Source of the DNA: an uncultured Senegalimassilia sp.
GTDB taxonomy: Bacteria > Actinomycetota > Coriobacteriia > Coriobacteriales > Eggerthellaceae
DNA length: 27,380 nucleotides
Assembly: GCF_902464545.1 (NCBI RefSeq)
Contig: NZ_CABQJR010000029.1
Span: forward strand, 1 to 27,380
Direction of reading: 5' to 3'
The notes under the pieces were generated by a model that saw nothing but the letters and a program-made list of their open reading frames with translations, ran no database searches and was not told where the DNA came from. How positions within the stretch are numbered: the first letter of the stretch is position 1; each line of letters begins with the position of its first letter. Positions 8,227-15,451 of the stretch are shown piece by piece. The position numbers and the translations under genes were made by a program.

Positions 8227-8747
8227 TGGATATCACGCGACGTTGCGATTACGCGCTTCGCATTTTGGAGGCCGCATACGAAAGCGGCGACTCGTATGTG
8301 TCGGTCGCCGACATCTCCGAGCAGGAGGACATCCCGTACGCGTTTGCGCGCAGCATCCAGCACGACCTGGTGAAAGGCGGGCTTATCAAGACGGTGCGCG
8401 GTGCGCGCGGCGGCCTTGCGCTCGACTGCGACCCGGCTCAGATCACGCTGCTCGAGGTGCTCGAGGCGGTGCAGGGTCCGGTCAGCGTCTCGCTGTGCGC
8501 GGTGGACGCCGAGTATTGCAAGCGTCGCGGAGGGTGCTCGTACAACAAGTTGTGGATGGGCGCGGACAGCCTGCTGAACAGCTACTTCGATTCCATCACG
8601 CTCAAGGAGCTCATGGAGCAGGGCGGGCGACACCCCGTCATCAGGAAGGCCATCGATTCGGCGCCTCCCACGGCGCGCATGTCGTGCCCGGTGGATTCCT
8701 GCGGTGGTTGCGGCGCGCAGCCTGCTATCGGGGAAGCGCAGTCGTAG
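8226..8747 (+). CDS. Rrf2-family regulator with three-cysteine Fe-S motif
   Basis: A 173-residue regulator of the IscR/NsrR/RsrR type. It starts at ATG 8226 in a TAATG overlap with the AAA-like gene. The N-terminal winged helix opens with MDITRRCDYALRILE, includes VADISEQEDIPYAFARSIQ as the helix-turn-helix and carries the wing TVRGARGGLAL. Three cysteines follow, Cys91, Cys98 and Cys104 (C-x6-C-x5-C), in the position where Rrf2 proteins ligate a [2Fe-2S] or [4Fe-4S] cluster. A redox, iron or nitric-oxide sensing role is therefore likely. The C terminus adds a second cysteine group, SCPVDSCGGCG. Translational coupling to the AAA-like gene suggests that the two act together or that it controls this locus. 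Confidence 0.88.
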   Translation: MDITRRCDYALRILEAAYESGDSYVSVADISEQEDIPYAFARSIQHDLVKGGLIKTVRGARGGLALDCDPAQITLLEVLEAVQGPVSVSLCAVDAEYCKRRGGCSYNKLWMGADSLLNSYFDSITLKELMEQGGRHPVIRKAIDSAPPTARMSCPVDSCGGCGAQPAIGEAQS

Positions 8748-8749
8748 GC

Positions 8750-9643
8750 GTGGCGCGCAAAAGCATAGCCGATCTTGCGGCGTCCGCGGTTTGGCCCGCG
8801 GGCGCCGCCATGTCTCAGGACGAGTTTTGCCGCTATGTGCTCTCCGAGGGGCGGCGGCTGTACCGTGACTTGCCCTGGCGCGGCATCGACGATGCCTACG
8901 GCGTGCTCGTGAGTGAGGTCATGCTCCAGCAAACGCAGGTCAAGCGCGTGCTGGGGCGCTGGGAGCGCTGGATGGGCATGTTTCCTTCCCCTGATGCGTT
9001 GGCTTCCGCCGCACCGGCCGATGTGCTGGCCGAATGGCAGGGACTCGGCTATAACCGCCGCGCCTTGGCGCTCAAGCGCGCGGCCGAGGAATGCTCTCAG
9101 CGCTTCGGCGGTCGCCTGCCTGAAACGGTGGAGCAGCTTCGGGAGCTGCCGGGTATCGGGCCGGCAACGGCGGCCGGGGTCACCGCCTTCGCCCGCAACC
9201 TTCCCGCGATCTACATCGAGACGAACGTGCGCACGGTGTTCATCCACACGCTGTTCCCCGATTGCGATGCGGTGTCCGACAAGCAGCTTCAGCCGCTGGT
9301 GGCAGCATGCTGTCCCGAAGCGGGCCAGGTTCGGCAGTGGTATTACGCGTTGTTGGATGTGGGAGCGGACCTGAAGTCGCAGGTGGGCAACGCTTCGCGG
9401 CGAAGCGCGCATTACACGCGTCAGTCGGCGTTCGAGGGGTCGCGCCGGCAGAAGCGCGCGTGCCTGGTTCGCATCGTGCTGGCCTGCCCGGGCATCGCCG
9501 TCGAGCAGGCGGCGGCGCGCTTGGACGCCGAGGAGCGCTCTGCCGGGCGGGAAGCGGTCGATCCGCAGCTGTTCGCCGGCATCTGCGCCGACCTGGAACG
9601 GGAAGGCTTCTTCCGCAAGGAGGACGGCTGCCTGTTCCCATAA
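8750..9643 (+). CDS. MutY-like HhH-GPD DNA glycosylase, cluster-less short form
   Basis: A 297-residue base-excision glycosylase, closest by eye to adenine DNA glycosylase. MutY features are the catalytic Glu56 in SEVMLQQTQV, the helix-hairpin-helix LPGIGPATAAGV and the Gly/Asn-rich LGYNRRA. Two things differ from E. coli MutY. The HhH aspartate is replaced by Glu157 in IETNVRTVFIH. After ALLDVGADL, where the four cysteines of the [4Fe-4S] cluster should be, none fits the C-x6-C-x2-C-x5-C pattern. The C-terminal 8-oxoG-recognition (NUDIX-like) domain is also absent; about 80 residues of winged-helix-like sequence follow instead. The GTG start at 8750 is two bases after the Rrf2 stop with no strong ribosome-binding site, so reinitiation is likely; ATG 8810 is the alternative. 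Whether the lesion specificity is A:8-oxoG is uncertain. Confidence 0.82.
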   Translation: MARKSIADLAASAVWPAGAAMSQDEFCRYVLSEGRRLYRDLPWRGIDDAYGVLVSEVMLQQTQVKRVLGRWERWMGMFPSPDALASAAPADVLAEWQGLGYNRRALALKRAAEECSQRFGGRLPETVEQLRELPGIGPATAAGVTAFARNLPAIYIETNVRTVFIHTLFPDCDAVSDKQLQPLVAACCPEAGQVRQWYYALLDVGADLKSQVGNASRRSAHYTRQSAFEGSRRQKRACLVRIVLACPGIAVEQAAARLDAEERSAGREAVDPQLFAGICADLEREGFFRKEDGCLFP

Positions 9644-9664
9644 GGAATAGCGGCCCGCAAATTC

Positions 9665-9734
9665 CGGACACATAATCCTACGTCCCCGAACTGCCCGGAT
9701 TGTGACAGTTCGGGGACGTAGGATTATGTGTCCG
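9665..9734. repeat. 29-bp perfect inverted repeat (REP/MITE-like hairpin)
   Basis: Arms 9665-9693 and 9706-9734 are perfectly complementary over 29 bp and enclose a 12-nt loop (9694-9705). Neither side carries a T-run, so it is a poor intrinsic terminator. It contains the words GGACACATAATCC and CGTCCCCGAAC, reminiscent of REP-type palindromes mobilised by Y1 (RayT) transposases. No transposase gene is in the window. It lies in the gap between the glycosylase and mntP. Confidence 0.85.
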
Positions 9735-9792
9735 TTCGGGGGCGCGGGTTCACGCGCCCGATAAGGGTATGGTTCAAGATGAGAGGGTCATC

Positions 9793-10371
9793 GTGGGGTT
9801 CGTTGAGTTGTTCTTGATCGGCGTGGGGCTTTCCATGGACGCCTTCGCCGTTTCCGTTTGCAAGGGCTTGGGCATGAGCCGTCTGAACATCAGGCAGGCG
9901 GCGGTCATCTCGCTGTTCTTCGGCGGATTCCAGGCGCTCATGCCCCTTATCGGCTGGGCGCTAGGCAGTCAGCTTGCCGACCTTATCGCTCCCATTGACC
10001 ACTGGATCGCGTTTGCGCTGCTGGCATTTGTGGGCGGCAAGATGCTATGGGATGCATTCCACGAGGAAGACGGGGAAGACGGGGAAGCGAAAGACGCCAA
10101 GCTCGACCTCAAGGAGCTGCTCATGCTGGCCATAGCCACCAGCATCGACGCGCTTGCCGTGGGCATCACCTTCGCGTTTCTGCAGGTGGCCATCGTGCCG
10201 AGCGTGACAATTATCGGTGTGGTCACCTTCGTGCTCAGCTTCGTGGGCGTTGCCGTCGGTCATTTCTTCGGCGCACGCTTCGAGAAGCCCGCGACCATCG
10301 CGGGTGGTGCGGTGCTCATCCTCATCGGCGTGAAAACGCTGCTCGAGCATCTAGGGGTCATCGCCTTCTAA
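9793..10371 (+). CDS. mntP: Manganese efflux pump MntP
   Basis: A 192-residue six-helix membrane protein that exports Mn2+ from the cytoplasm. The two internal repeats of the family are visible: GVGLSMDAFAVSVCKG near the N terminus and ATSIDALAVGITF in the middle, each with the conserved Asp in a membrane helix. An acidic cytoplasmic loop (HEEDGEDGEAKDAK) separates them. GTG 9793 is preferred because GAGAGGG (9781-9787) lies five bases upstream and the resulting length fits the family; ATG 9769 is in frame but has no properly spaced ribosome-binding site. No Mn riboswitch (yybP-ykoY) pattern is evident upstream, where the 29-bp inverted repeat lies. A terminator hairpin follows. Confidence 0.95.
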   Translation: MGFVELFLIGVGLSMDAFAVSVCKGLGMSRLNIRQAAVISLFFGGFQALMPLIGWALGSQLADLIAPIDHWIAFALLAFVGGKMLWDAFHEEDGEDGEAKDAKLDLKELLMLAIATSIDALAVGITFAFLQVAIVPSVTIIGVVTFVLSFVGVAVGHFFGARFEKPATIAGGAVLILIGVKTLLEHLGVIAF

Positions 10372-10377
10372 ACGGCG

Positions 10378-10406
10378 AAGCGGCCGCTCCAAGGAGCGGC
10401 CGCTTT
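10378..10406 (+). terminator. Strong GC hairpin terminator after mntP
   Basis: A 13-bp perfect stem (10378-10390 with 10393-10405) followed by only three T. The stem includes GCGGCCGC. It separates mntP from the convergent pheA. The remaining 10407-10549 shows only a weak TGCATA/TATGCA inverted repeat (10414-10435). Confidence 0.7.
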
Positions 10407-10549
10407 CGTTCGCTGCATATATATAAGTGTATGCAATCGCCTGATTCTCGTTCAGGAAAGGGGGCGGCTCAAGTTCGCCGTCTGCGTATTTACCGGCAAA
10501 TGCGCCAAGCGCGGCCCCGTCTACCTGTTCGCGCGGCGCTCTTGGCGCG

Positions 10550-11404
10550 CTATTCCACCGGGTAGCTTCCCAGCACCTTCACCTCGCGCAGCTTCAAGCG
10601 CAGGCAGTTCAGGGCGGTTTGCACCTCAAGGTCCTGCGTGGAGCCCTCGATGTCCACGAAGAACATGTAGTCGCCGAGCGCCTGCTTGGTCGGGCGGCTT
10701 TGGATCTTGACCAGGTTGATGCCGGCGTAGGCGAACTCGGACAAGATCATGAGCAGCGCGCCGGGGCGGTCCGTCTGCAGGAACAGCGCCAGCGACGTCT
10801 TGAACTTGCTGCCCGTCAGCACTGGGACATGGCCCTGACGGCCGATAAGCGCGAACGACGTCTGGTTGCCGAAGTGGTCCTCGATGCCCTTCTCGGCCAC
10901 GTGCGCGCCGTAGAGCTGCGCGGCGAAGGCGTTGCCGATGCCGGCGACCGACTTATCGGCAGCCGCGCGGCGAGCGCTGTCGGCGGTGGATGCCACGGTC
11001 ACGGTAGGGATGCCGTGCAGGTTCTCGTTAAGGTAGCGGCGGCACTGCGCCAGGCCCTGCGGGTGGCTTGCCACCGTCTTCACGTCGTCCAAGGTGGCCT
11101 CGGGGTGCATGATCAGGCAATGATGGATGTCGAGCACATGCTCGCCCAAGATGGTGGCGCTCGAGCGGAACGCGAAGTTGTCGAGCGTGGCCGTCACGGG
11201 CCCTTCGAGTGCGTTTTCCGTAGCCACCACGCCGTACTCGCATTTTCCGCGGTCCACGCAGTCGAACACCTCGGACAGCGAGGGGCACTCGATAAGCTGC
11301 GGATCGTCTATGCCCAAACGTTTGGCGAATGCGCGCGCAGCCTCGTCGTGATAGGTTCCGGCGGGGCCCAGGTAGGCGAATGCGGATGGGGGTTCAGCGA
11401 TCAT
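10550..11404 (-). CDS. pheA: Prephenate dehydratase with C-terminal ACT domain
   Basis: A 284-residue monofunctional enzyme converting prephenate to phenylpyruvate in phenylalanine synthesis; no chorismate mutase domain is present. The catalytic domain begins YLGPAGTYHDEAA and includes TENALEGPV and SHPQGLAQC. The ACT domain has TDRPGALLMILSEFA and KIQSRPTK, matching the GAL and ESRP phenylalanine-binding motifs (E replaced by Q), so feedback inhibition is likely. The usual TRF motif near the active site reads Thr182-Ser183-Phe184: the essential Thr is kept but Arg is replaced. The start is ATG 11404. An in-frame ATG at 11419 exists, but the sequence AAGGAG lies between the two, ideally spaced six bases before 11404. 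It is transcribed divergently from the hydrogenase operon. Confidence 0.94.
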   Translation of the reverse strand: MIAEPPSAFAYLGPAGTYHDEAARAFAKRLGIDDPQLIECPSLSEVFDCVDRGKCEYGVVATENALEGPVTATLDNFAFRSSATILGEHVLDIHHCLIMHPEATLDDVKTVASHPQGLAQCRRYLNENLHGIPTVTVASTADSARRAAADKSVAGIGNAFAAQLYGAHVAEKGIEDHFGNQTSFALIGRQGHVPVLTGSKFKTSLALFLQTDRPGALLMILSEFAYAGINLVKIQSRPTKQALGDYMFFVDIEGSTQDLEVQTALNCLRLKLREVKVLGSYPVE

Positions 11405-11434
11405 GCGAAGCTCCTTCATGCAGATTTATTCATT

Positions 11435-11449
11435 TATCTTGCGAAGATA
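11435..11449. promoter_or_regulatory. Palindrome in the pheA/hydrogenase divergent region
   Basis: TATCTT-GCG-AAGATA is a perfect 6+3+6 inverted repeat, set inside a looser TTATC...GATAA pair (11434-11456). It lies 31 bp before the pheA start. A rightward -10-like TATAAA follows at 11464-11469, with TTGCGA (11439-11444) as a possible, widely spaced -35. It may be an operator for either gene; the binding protein is unknown. Confidence 0.4.
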
Positions 11450-11510
11450 TGATAACGGTTCTGTATAAAAATGCGCGAGTGATAACATAACCAACAGGAG
11501 TGGAGACGAC

Positions 11511-11724
11511 TGGGGATGGAAGTCTGCGATTTCATCCCCAATCGGCGAAGGCGCGCGTGCGCGTTTCACGACGGAAGGCCCGGGTTCTGCAAGCCCCGCG
11601 CCTTCCGTCGCGTTGCGTGCGGCGCCATCCAGGCTGCAAGCCCCATCGCCGGCATGGCCGAGCATCGGGCCGCGCGCCCATCGCGTATCTTCGCTCCATA
11701 TGCAAAAGGGCCTGCAAACAGGCC
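11511..11724 (+). other. Structured 5' leader of the hydrogenase operon
   Basis: The gap between pheA and the hydrogenase (11405-11755) holds no convincing gene but three clear hairpins on the plus strand. The first is 11511-11521 with 11530-11540, an 11-bp stem with one G-U pair. The second is 11569-11584 with 11595-11610, 15 bp with one C-C mismatch. The third is 11709-11714 with 11719-11724, a perfect 6-bp stem with a CAAA loop just before the ribosome-binding site. The hairpins lack T-runs, so they are more likely RNA-stability, processing or regulatory structures than terminators. They match no riboswitch class I know. A 75-codon ORF starting at 11516 is probably not translated. Confidence 0.5.
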
Positions 11725-11755
11725 AGACGAGATACACCTGTAAGGAGGTGTGCGT

Positions 11756-13036
11756 ATGGAAGGAGAGGCCGCAATGTCCGCGTTCGCGAACATGCTTGAG
11801 GCCAGGGGGGTCACCCGTCGCGACTTCATGAAGTTGTGCGGTACCGTGGCCGCTGCCGCCGGGCTGTCCCAGTTGACGGTCCCGCAGGTCGCCCAGGCTC
11901 TCGAGACGTCCGTCATCGGCGCCACGAAGGGTAACCTCTACCCGGTCATCTGGGTCGAAGGCGCATCCTGCACCGGCTGCACCGAGTCGTTCGCCCAGGC
12001 TCAGACGCCCAACGCCGCAGAGGTGGTGTTGGACATGATCTCCCTGAACTACTCCGAGACGTTGTCCGCTGCAGCGGGCTACTCCATGGAGGAAGCTAAG
12101 GAGCAGACTATCGAGGCCGGCGACTACATCCTCATCTACGAAGGCGCGATTCAGGAGAAGTGGGGCGGCAACGCCCTGCGCGTTGCCGGCAAGCCCGGCA
12201 CCGAGCACCTGATCGAGGCCGCAAAGAACGCCAACGCCGTGGTCGCGCTGGGTTCCTGCGCCGTCAACGGCGGTTGGATGGGCGCAAAGCCCAACGTCAC
12301 CGATGCCATGGGCGTGCAGCAGTACCTTAAGAAGGCCGGCATCAACGTGCCCGTCGTCAACGTCGCCGGCTGCCCGGCCAACCCCGAGTGGCTCACCAGC
12401 GTGCTCGTCGACGTCGTGCTCATGAAGCTCAAGCCCGCCGATCTGGACCTCAACTCCGAGGGCAAGCCGGCCGGCATCTTCAACCAGACCATCCATGACA
12501 ACTGCGAGCGTCGCGGTCACTTCGAGAACGGCGAGTTCGTTTACGAATTCGGCTCCGAAGAGGAGAAGAAGGGCTACTGCCTGTACCCGCTCGGCTGCCG
12601 CGGTCCCCAGACCAAGTCCAATTGCGGCGTGGTCATGTGGAACGACCGTCGCAGCTGGTGCGTCCAGGCCGGCGCCCCGTGCATCGGCTGCTGCGAGGCC
12701 AACCCCAACGACCCGGGTCAGAACTGGGTCGAGGTCAACACCCCGTTCCTGAAGCGTCACCGCAGCCTGCATATCGGCGACTGGGATGTGCAGCCCACCA
12801 CCATCGCCGTGGGCGTGACCGGCCTTCTGGCCGCAGCGCTCGTGGTGCACGGCTTCGGTATGAAGGCCACCGGCCGCATGGACGGCGGCGCGGACTTCGA
12901 GAAGAAGCGCGCTTGGGATGCCAAGCACCCCGAGAAGTCCGTGGGTACCTACGAGGTGTCCGAGGCCGATCGCCAGAAGATGTACAAGGAAGACACCGGT
13001 CACGACGACCCCAATGCAACCAAGGAAGGGAGGTAA
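11756..13036 (+). CDS. [NiFe]-hydrogenase small subunit, Tat-exported and membrane-anchored
   Basis: A 426-residue electron-transfer subunit carrying three Fe-S clusters. A twin-arginine signal is visible, RRDFMK at 21-26 followed by a hydrophobic stretch ending near residue 50, so the folded complex faces outside. The proximal cluster motif is SCTGCTES (Cys72, Cys75), the ordinary four-cysteine type without the extra cysteines of O2-tolerant enzymes. Further ligand regions are GSCAVNGG, VAGCPANPEW, LYPLGCRGPQ and WCVQAGAPCIGCCEAN. A C-terminal membrane helix (TTIAVGVTGLLAAALVV) anchors it to the cytochrome. ATG 11756 is chosen for AGGAGG seven bases upstream; ATG 11774 with GGAGAGG is an alternative. 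It is the first gene of an operon with the large subunit three bases downstream. Overall it is of the group 1 uptake type. Confidence 0.96.
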   Translation: MEGEAAMSAFANMLEARGVTRRDFMKLCGTVAAAAGLSQLTVPQVAQALETSVIGATKGNLYPVIWVEGASCTGCTESFAQAQTPNAAEVVLDMISLNYSETLSAAAGYSMEEAKEQTIEAGDYILIYEGAIQEKWGGNALRVAGKPGTEHLIEAAKNANAVVALGSCAVNGGWMGAKPNVTDAMGVQQYLKKAGINVPVVNVAGCPANPEWLTSVLVDVVLMKLKPADLDLNSEGKPAGIFNQTIHDNCERRGHFENGEFVYEFGSEEEKKGYCLYPLGCRGPQTKSNCGVVMWNDRRSWCVQAGAPCIGCCEANPNDPGQNWVEVNTPFLKRHRSLHIGDWDVQPTTIAVGVTGLLAAALVVHGFGMKATGRMDGGADFEKKRAWDAKHPEKSVGTYEVSEADRQKMYKEDTGHDDPNATKEGR

Positions 13037-13039
13037 GCC

Positions 13040-14686
13040 ATGACGCGTTCCGTAATCGATCCCGTAACCCGTATCGAGGGCCATCTGCGCGTTGAGATGG
13101 AAGTCGAGAACGGCAAGGTATCCGACGCCTGGGTATCCGGTGGCTGCTTCCGCGGCATCGAGCTGGTCGTTGAGAACCGCACGCCCGAGGACGCTGCCCA
13201 GATCGTGCAGCGCATCTGCGGCGTTTGCCCCGTGTCGCACGCCCATGCCAGCTCCATCGCGGCTGAGAAGGCTTACGGCATCACCATCTCCAACAACGCC
13301 CGCATCATCCGTAACATCCTCGAGGGTGCCCAGTTCCTGCACAGCCACATCCTGTGGTTCTACAACCTGGCCGGCCTTGACTACGTCAATCCGCTGAACG
13401 CGCTGAAGGCCGACCCGGCCGACGCCATGGACCTGGCTCGTGCTGCCGGTACTTCCATGAACAGCGATTTCGTGGCCCTGAAGGAGCATCTGTCCCAGTT
13501 CGCCGAGAACGGCCAGCTGTCCATCTTCAGCGGCAACTGGTTCGATGCCGAGGACGGCACCGGCTTCAAGCTGCCGCCCGAGCTCGACCTCATCTGCACG
13601 GCCCACTACCTGGAGGCTCTGGGCATGCAGGCCAAGGCTTCTCAGATCAGCGCCCTGCTGGGCGGCAAGATGCCGCATGTCATGACTCTGCGTCCGGGCG
13701 GCACGGCCTTCGTGCCCACCGACCAGAAGCTCGACGATCTGAAGCTGCTGGTTGACGAGCTGTACAACTGGGTCGAGGCGACCATGATCCCCGACGTGCT
13801 GGCTATCGCCCCGTACTACGCCGATGCGTTCGAGTACGGCAAGGGCCCGGGTCGCTACATCGCTTGGGGCGTCTTCGAGCGCGAGGACTTCAAGATGTCC
13901 AACCGCTACCTGCCCTCCGGCGTGCTTGATGAGAACCTCAACCTCTCCGAGCCCGACGAGAAGGCCATCGCCGAGTGGGTCGGCCGTTCCTGGTACAAGG
14001 GTTCCGAGACCTATCAGGCTCCGAACTTCACCACCGAGCCCCAGTACACCGACTACAACGTGAACGACCGCTACACGTGGGTGAAGTGCCCGACGTACAA
14101 CGGCAACTCCATGGAGGCTACCAGCCTGTCCCGTGTCCTGGCCGCTTACAAGCGCAACGTGCCCTTCATCAAGGAGCATGTTGATGCGTTCCTCAAGGCG
14201 CTTGGCCATGAGGGCGACCTGTCCGTGGCTCAGTCCACGCTCGGCCGTACCGCCATCCGCCAGATTGAAACGCTCTACATTGCCACGTGCATGAAGGAGT
14301 GGGTCGATGAGCTGATCGAGGCCGTGAAGTCCGGCGACTCCGAGTACTTCCGCGCTCCTGAGACCACCACTGGCGAAGGCTCCGGCTTCTGGGAGGCCCC
14401 GCGTGGCGCCCTTTACCACAGCGAGTCGGTCAAGGACGGTAAGATCCAGGGTTATCAGATCATCATCCCGTCCACGTGGAACCTGGCTCCGAAGAACGAG
14501 AAGGGCCAGCATGGTCCGCTCGAGGAGGCTCTGATCGGCGTGCCGGTGGGCGATATCGAGAAGCCCATCAATGCGCTGCGCACGGTGCACTCCTTCGACC
14601 CCTGCACGGCCTGCTCGGTCCATATCTCCGAGCCTGCCACGGGCAAGCGTTTCGAAACCGTCACGAGCCCTTGGGGGGTGAAGTAG
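13040..14686 (+). CDS. [NiFe]-hydrogenase large (catalytic) subunit
   Basis: A 548-residue subunit holding the NiFe(CN)2CO site that oxidises H2. Ni ligands are visible at both ends: RICGVCPVSH with Cys60 and Cys63, and FDPCTACSVH with Cys522, Cys525 and His528. The N-terminal DPVTRIEGHLR motif is intact. Twenty residues follow His528; the family is cleaved after this His once Ni is inserted, and a suitable endopeptidase gene lies at 16195-16758. The ATG follows GGGAGGT inside the last codons of the small subunit. The subunit has no Tat signal and should be carried across by the small subunit. Codons are strongly biased (AAC, GAC, AAG, CTG), which suggests high expression. Confidence 0.97.
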   Translation: MTRSVIDPVTRIEGHLRVEMEVENGKVSDAWVSGGCFRGIELVVENRTPEDAAQIVQRICGVCPVSHAHASSIAAEKAYGITISNNARIIRNILEGAQFLHSHILWFYNLAGLDYVNPLNALKADPADAMDLARAAGTSMNSDFVALKEHLSQFAENGQLSIFSGNWFDAEDGTGFKLPPELDLICTAHYLEALGMQAKASQISALLGGKMPHVMTLRPGGTAFVPTDQKLDDLKLLVDELYNWVEATMIPDVLAIAPYYADAFEYGKGPGRYIAWGVFEREDFKMSNRYLPSGVLDENLNLSEPDEKAIAEWVGRSWYKGSETYQAPNFTTEPQYTDYNVNDRYTWVKCPTYNGNSMEATSLSRVLAAYKRNVPFIKEHVDAFLKALGHEGDLSVAQSTLGRTAIRQIETLYIATCMKEWVDELIEAVKSGDSEYFRAPETTTGEGSGFWEAPRGALYHSESVKDGKIQGYQIIIPSTWNLAPKNEKGQHGPLEEALIGVPVGDIEKPINALRTVHSFDPCTACSVHISEPATGKRFETVTSPWGVK

Positions 14687-14687
14687 C

Positions 14688-15386
14688 ATGGCGCATTTGG
14701 CACATTACCGCGAGGCACATCCGATGCCGTTCGTGATCACGCACTGGATCAACCTCATTGCCATGGTTATCCTGATTTTCACCGGCTTCTACATTCATTA
14801 CCCCTTCTTCTGGGGTTTTGAGTCCATGGCCCGTGGTTTGCACGTGTTCTTCGGCTTCGTGCTCTTCATCAACTGCATCTGCCGTTTGATCATGGCCTTT
14901 ATCGTGAAGTCCTCGCCGACCGGCGGTACCCGTAAACAGGTTACCGACTACAAGACGTGGCTTCCGCAGAAGGACAACCTGCATCAGGGTCCGCAGTGGA
15001 TCAAGTACTACCTGTTCTTCAAGAAGGATCACCCGCTGTCCGCTAAGCTGGGCGTTCCGCAGAAGATTAGCTACCTGTTCATTCCCGTGCTCATCATCCT
15101 GATGTTCTACACGGGCCTGGCTCTGTGGGTTCCCACCTCCGAGATCCCGTTCTTCGCGGCGGGCACGTCCCTGGTGGGCGGCATCATGAGCATGCGCATC
15201 ATCCACTACTTCATGATGTTCGTGTTCATCTGCTTCATGTTCATCCACATCTATCTGGCCAATGTGGAGGGCATCGCTCCTACGCTGCTCATGTTCTTCC
15301 ATAAGGAGCATGGCGGCCTGGTCTATGATCCCGACATCCACAACATCATCGGCGAGGATGATCTGGGTCACGGCAAGCAGCACTAG
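14688..15386 (+). CDS. Hydrogenase b-type cytochrome subunit
   Basis: A 232-residue integral membrane subunit that takes electrons from the hydrogenase small subunit to the quinone pool. Four hydrophobic segments are clear (about 15-37, 48-73, 128-148 and 165-195). The histidines expected to bind two b hemes are His19 (ITHW), His52 (GLHVFFG), His173 (IIHYF) and His187 (FIHIY); the last pair is 14 residues apart, as in the HyaC/HupC family. It begins one base after the large-subunit stop and ends before a strong terminator, so it closes the structural operon. Coriobacteria use menaquinone-type quinones, so menaquinone reduction is the likely outcome (inference). Confidence 0.94.
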   Translation: MAHLAHYREAHPMPFVITHWINLIAMVILIFTGFYIHYPFFWGFESMARGLHVFFGFVLFINCICRLIMAFIVKSSPTGGTRKQVTDYKTWLPQKDNLHQGPQWIKYYLFFKKDHPLSAKLGVPQKISYLFIPVLIILMFYTGLALWVPTSEIPFFAAGTSLVGGIMSMRIIHYFMMFVFICFMFIHIYLANVEGIAPTLLMFFHKEHGGLVYDPDIHNIIGEDDLGHGKQH

Positions 15387-15418
15387 TTTTCACCCTGTGC
15401 GCGGTTGTATGTGATTTG

Positions 15419-15451
15419 AAGGCCCGACCACTTCGGTGGTCGGGCCTTTTT
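15419..15451 (+). terminator. Strong intrinsic terminator of the hydrogenase operon
   Basis: An 11-bp perfect GC-rich stem (15421-15431 with 15436-15446) has a TTCG tetraloop, AA before it and five T after it (15447-15451). It cleanly separates the three structural genes from the downstream membrane protein and protease. Confidence 0.96.

Noticed and set aside
9665..9734. Ordinary terminator for the glycosylase gene
   Set aside because: The 29-bp stem has no T-run on either strand, so a dispersed repeat is a better explanation.
11516..11743. 75-codon frame in the hydrogenase leader
   Set aside because: It runs through hairpins, is Arg-rich and low in coding character, and its ATG lies within a stem.
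11426..14689. 1087-codon open frame antisense to the whole hydrogenase operon
   Set aside because: It mirrors strongly G/C-biased codons of the real genes, has no ribosome-binding site or domain, and covers confirmed hydrogenase subunits.
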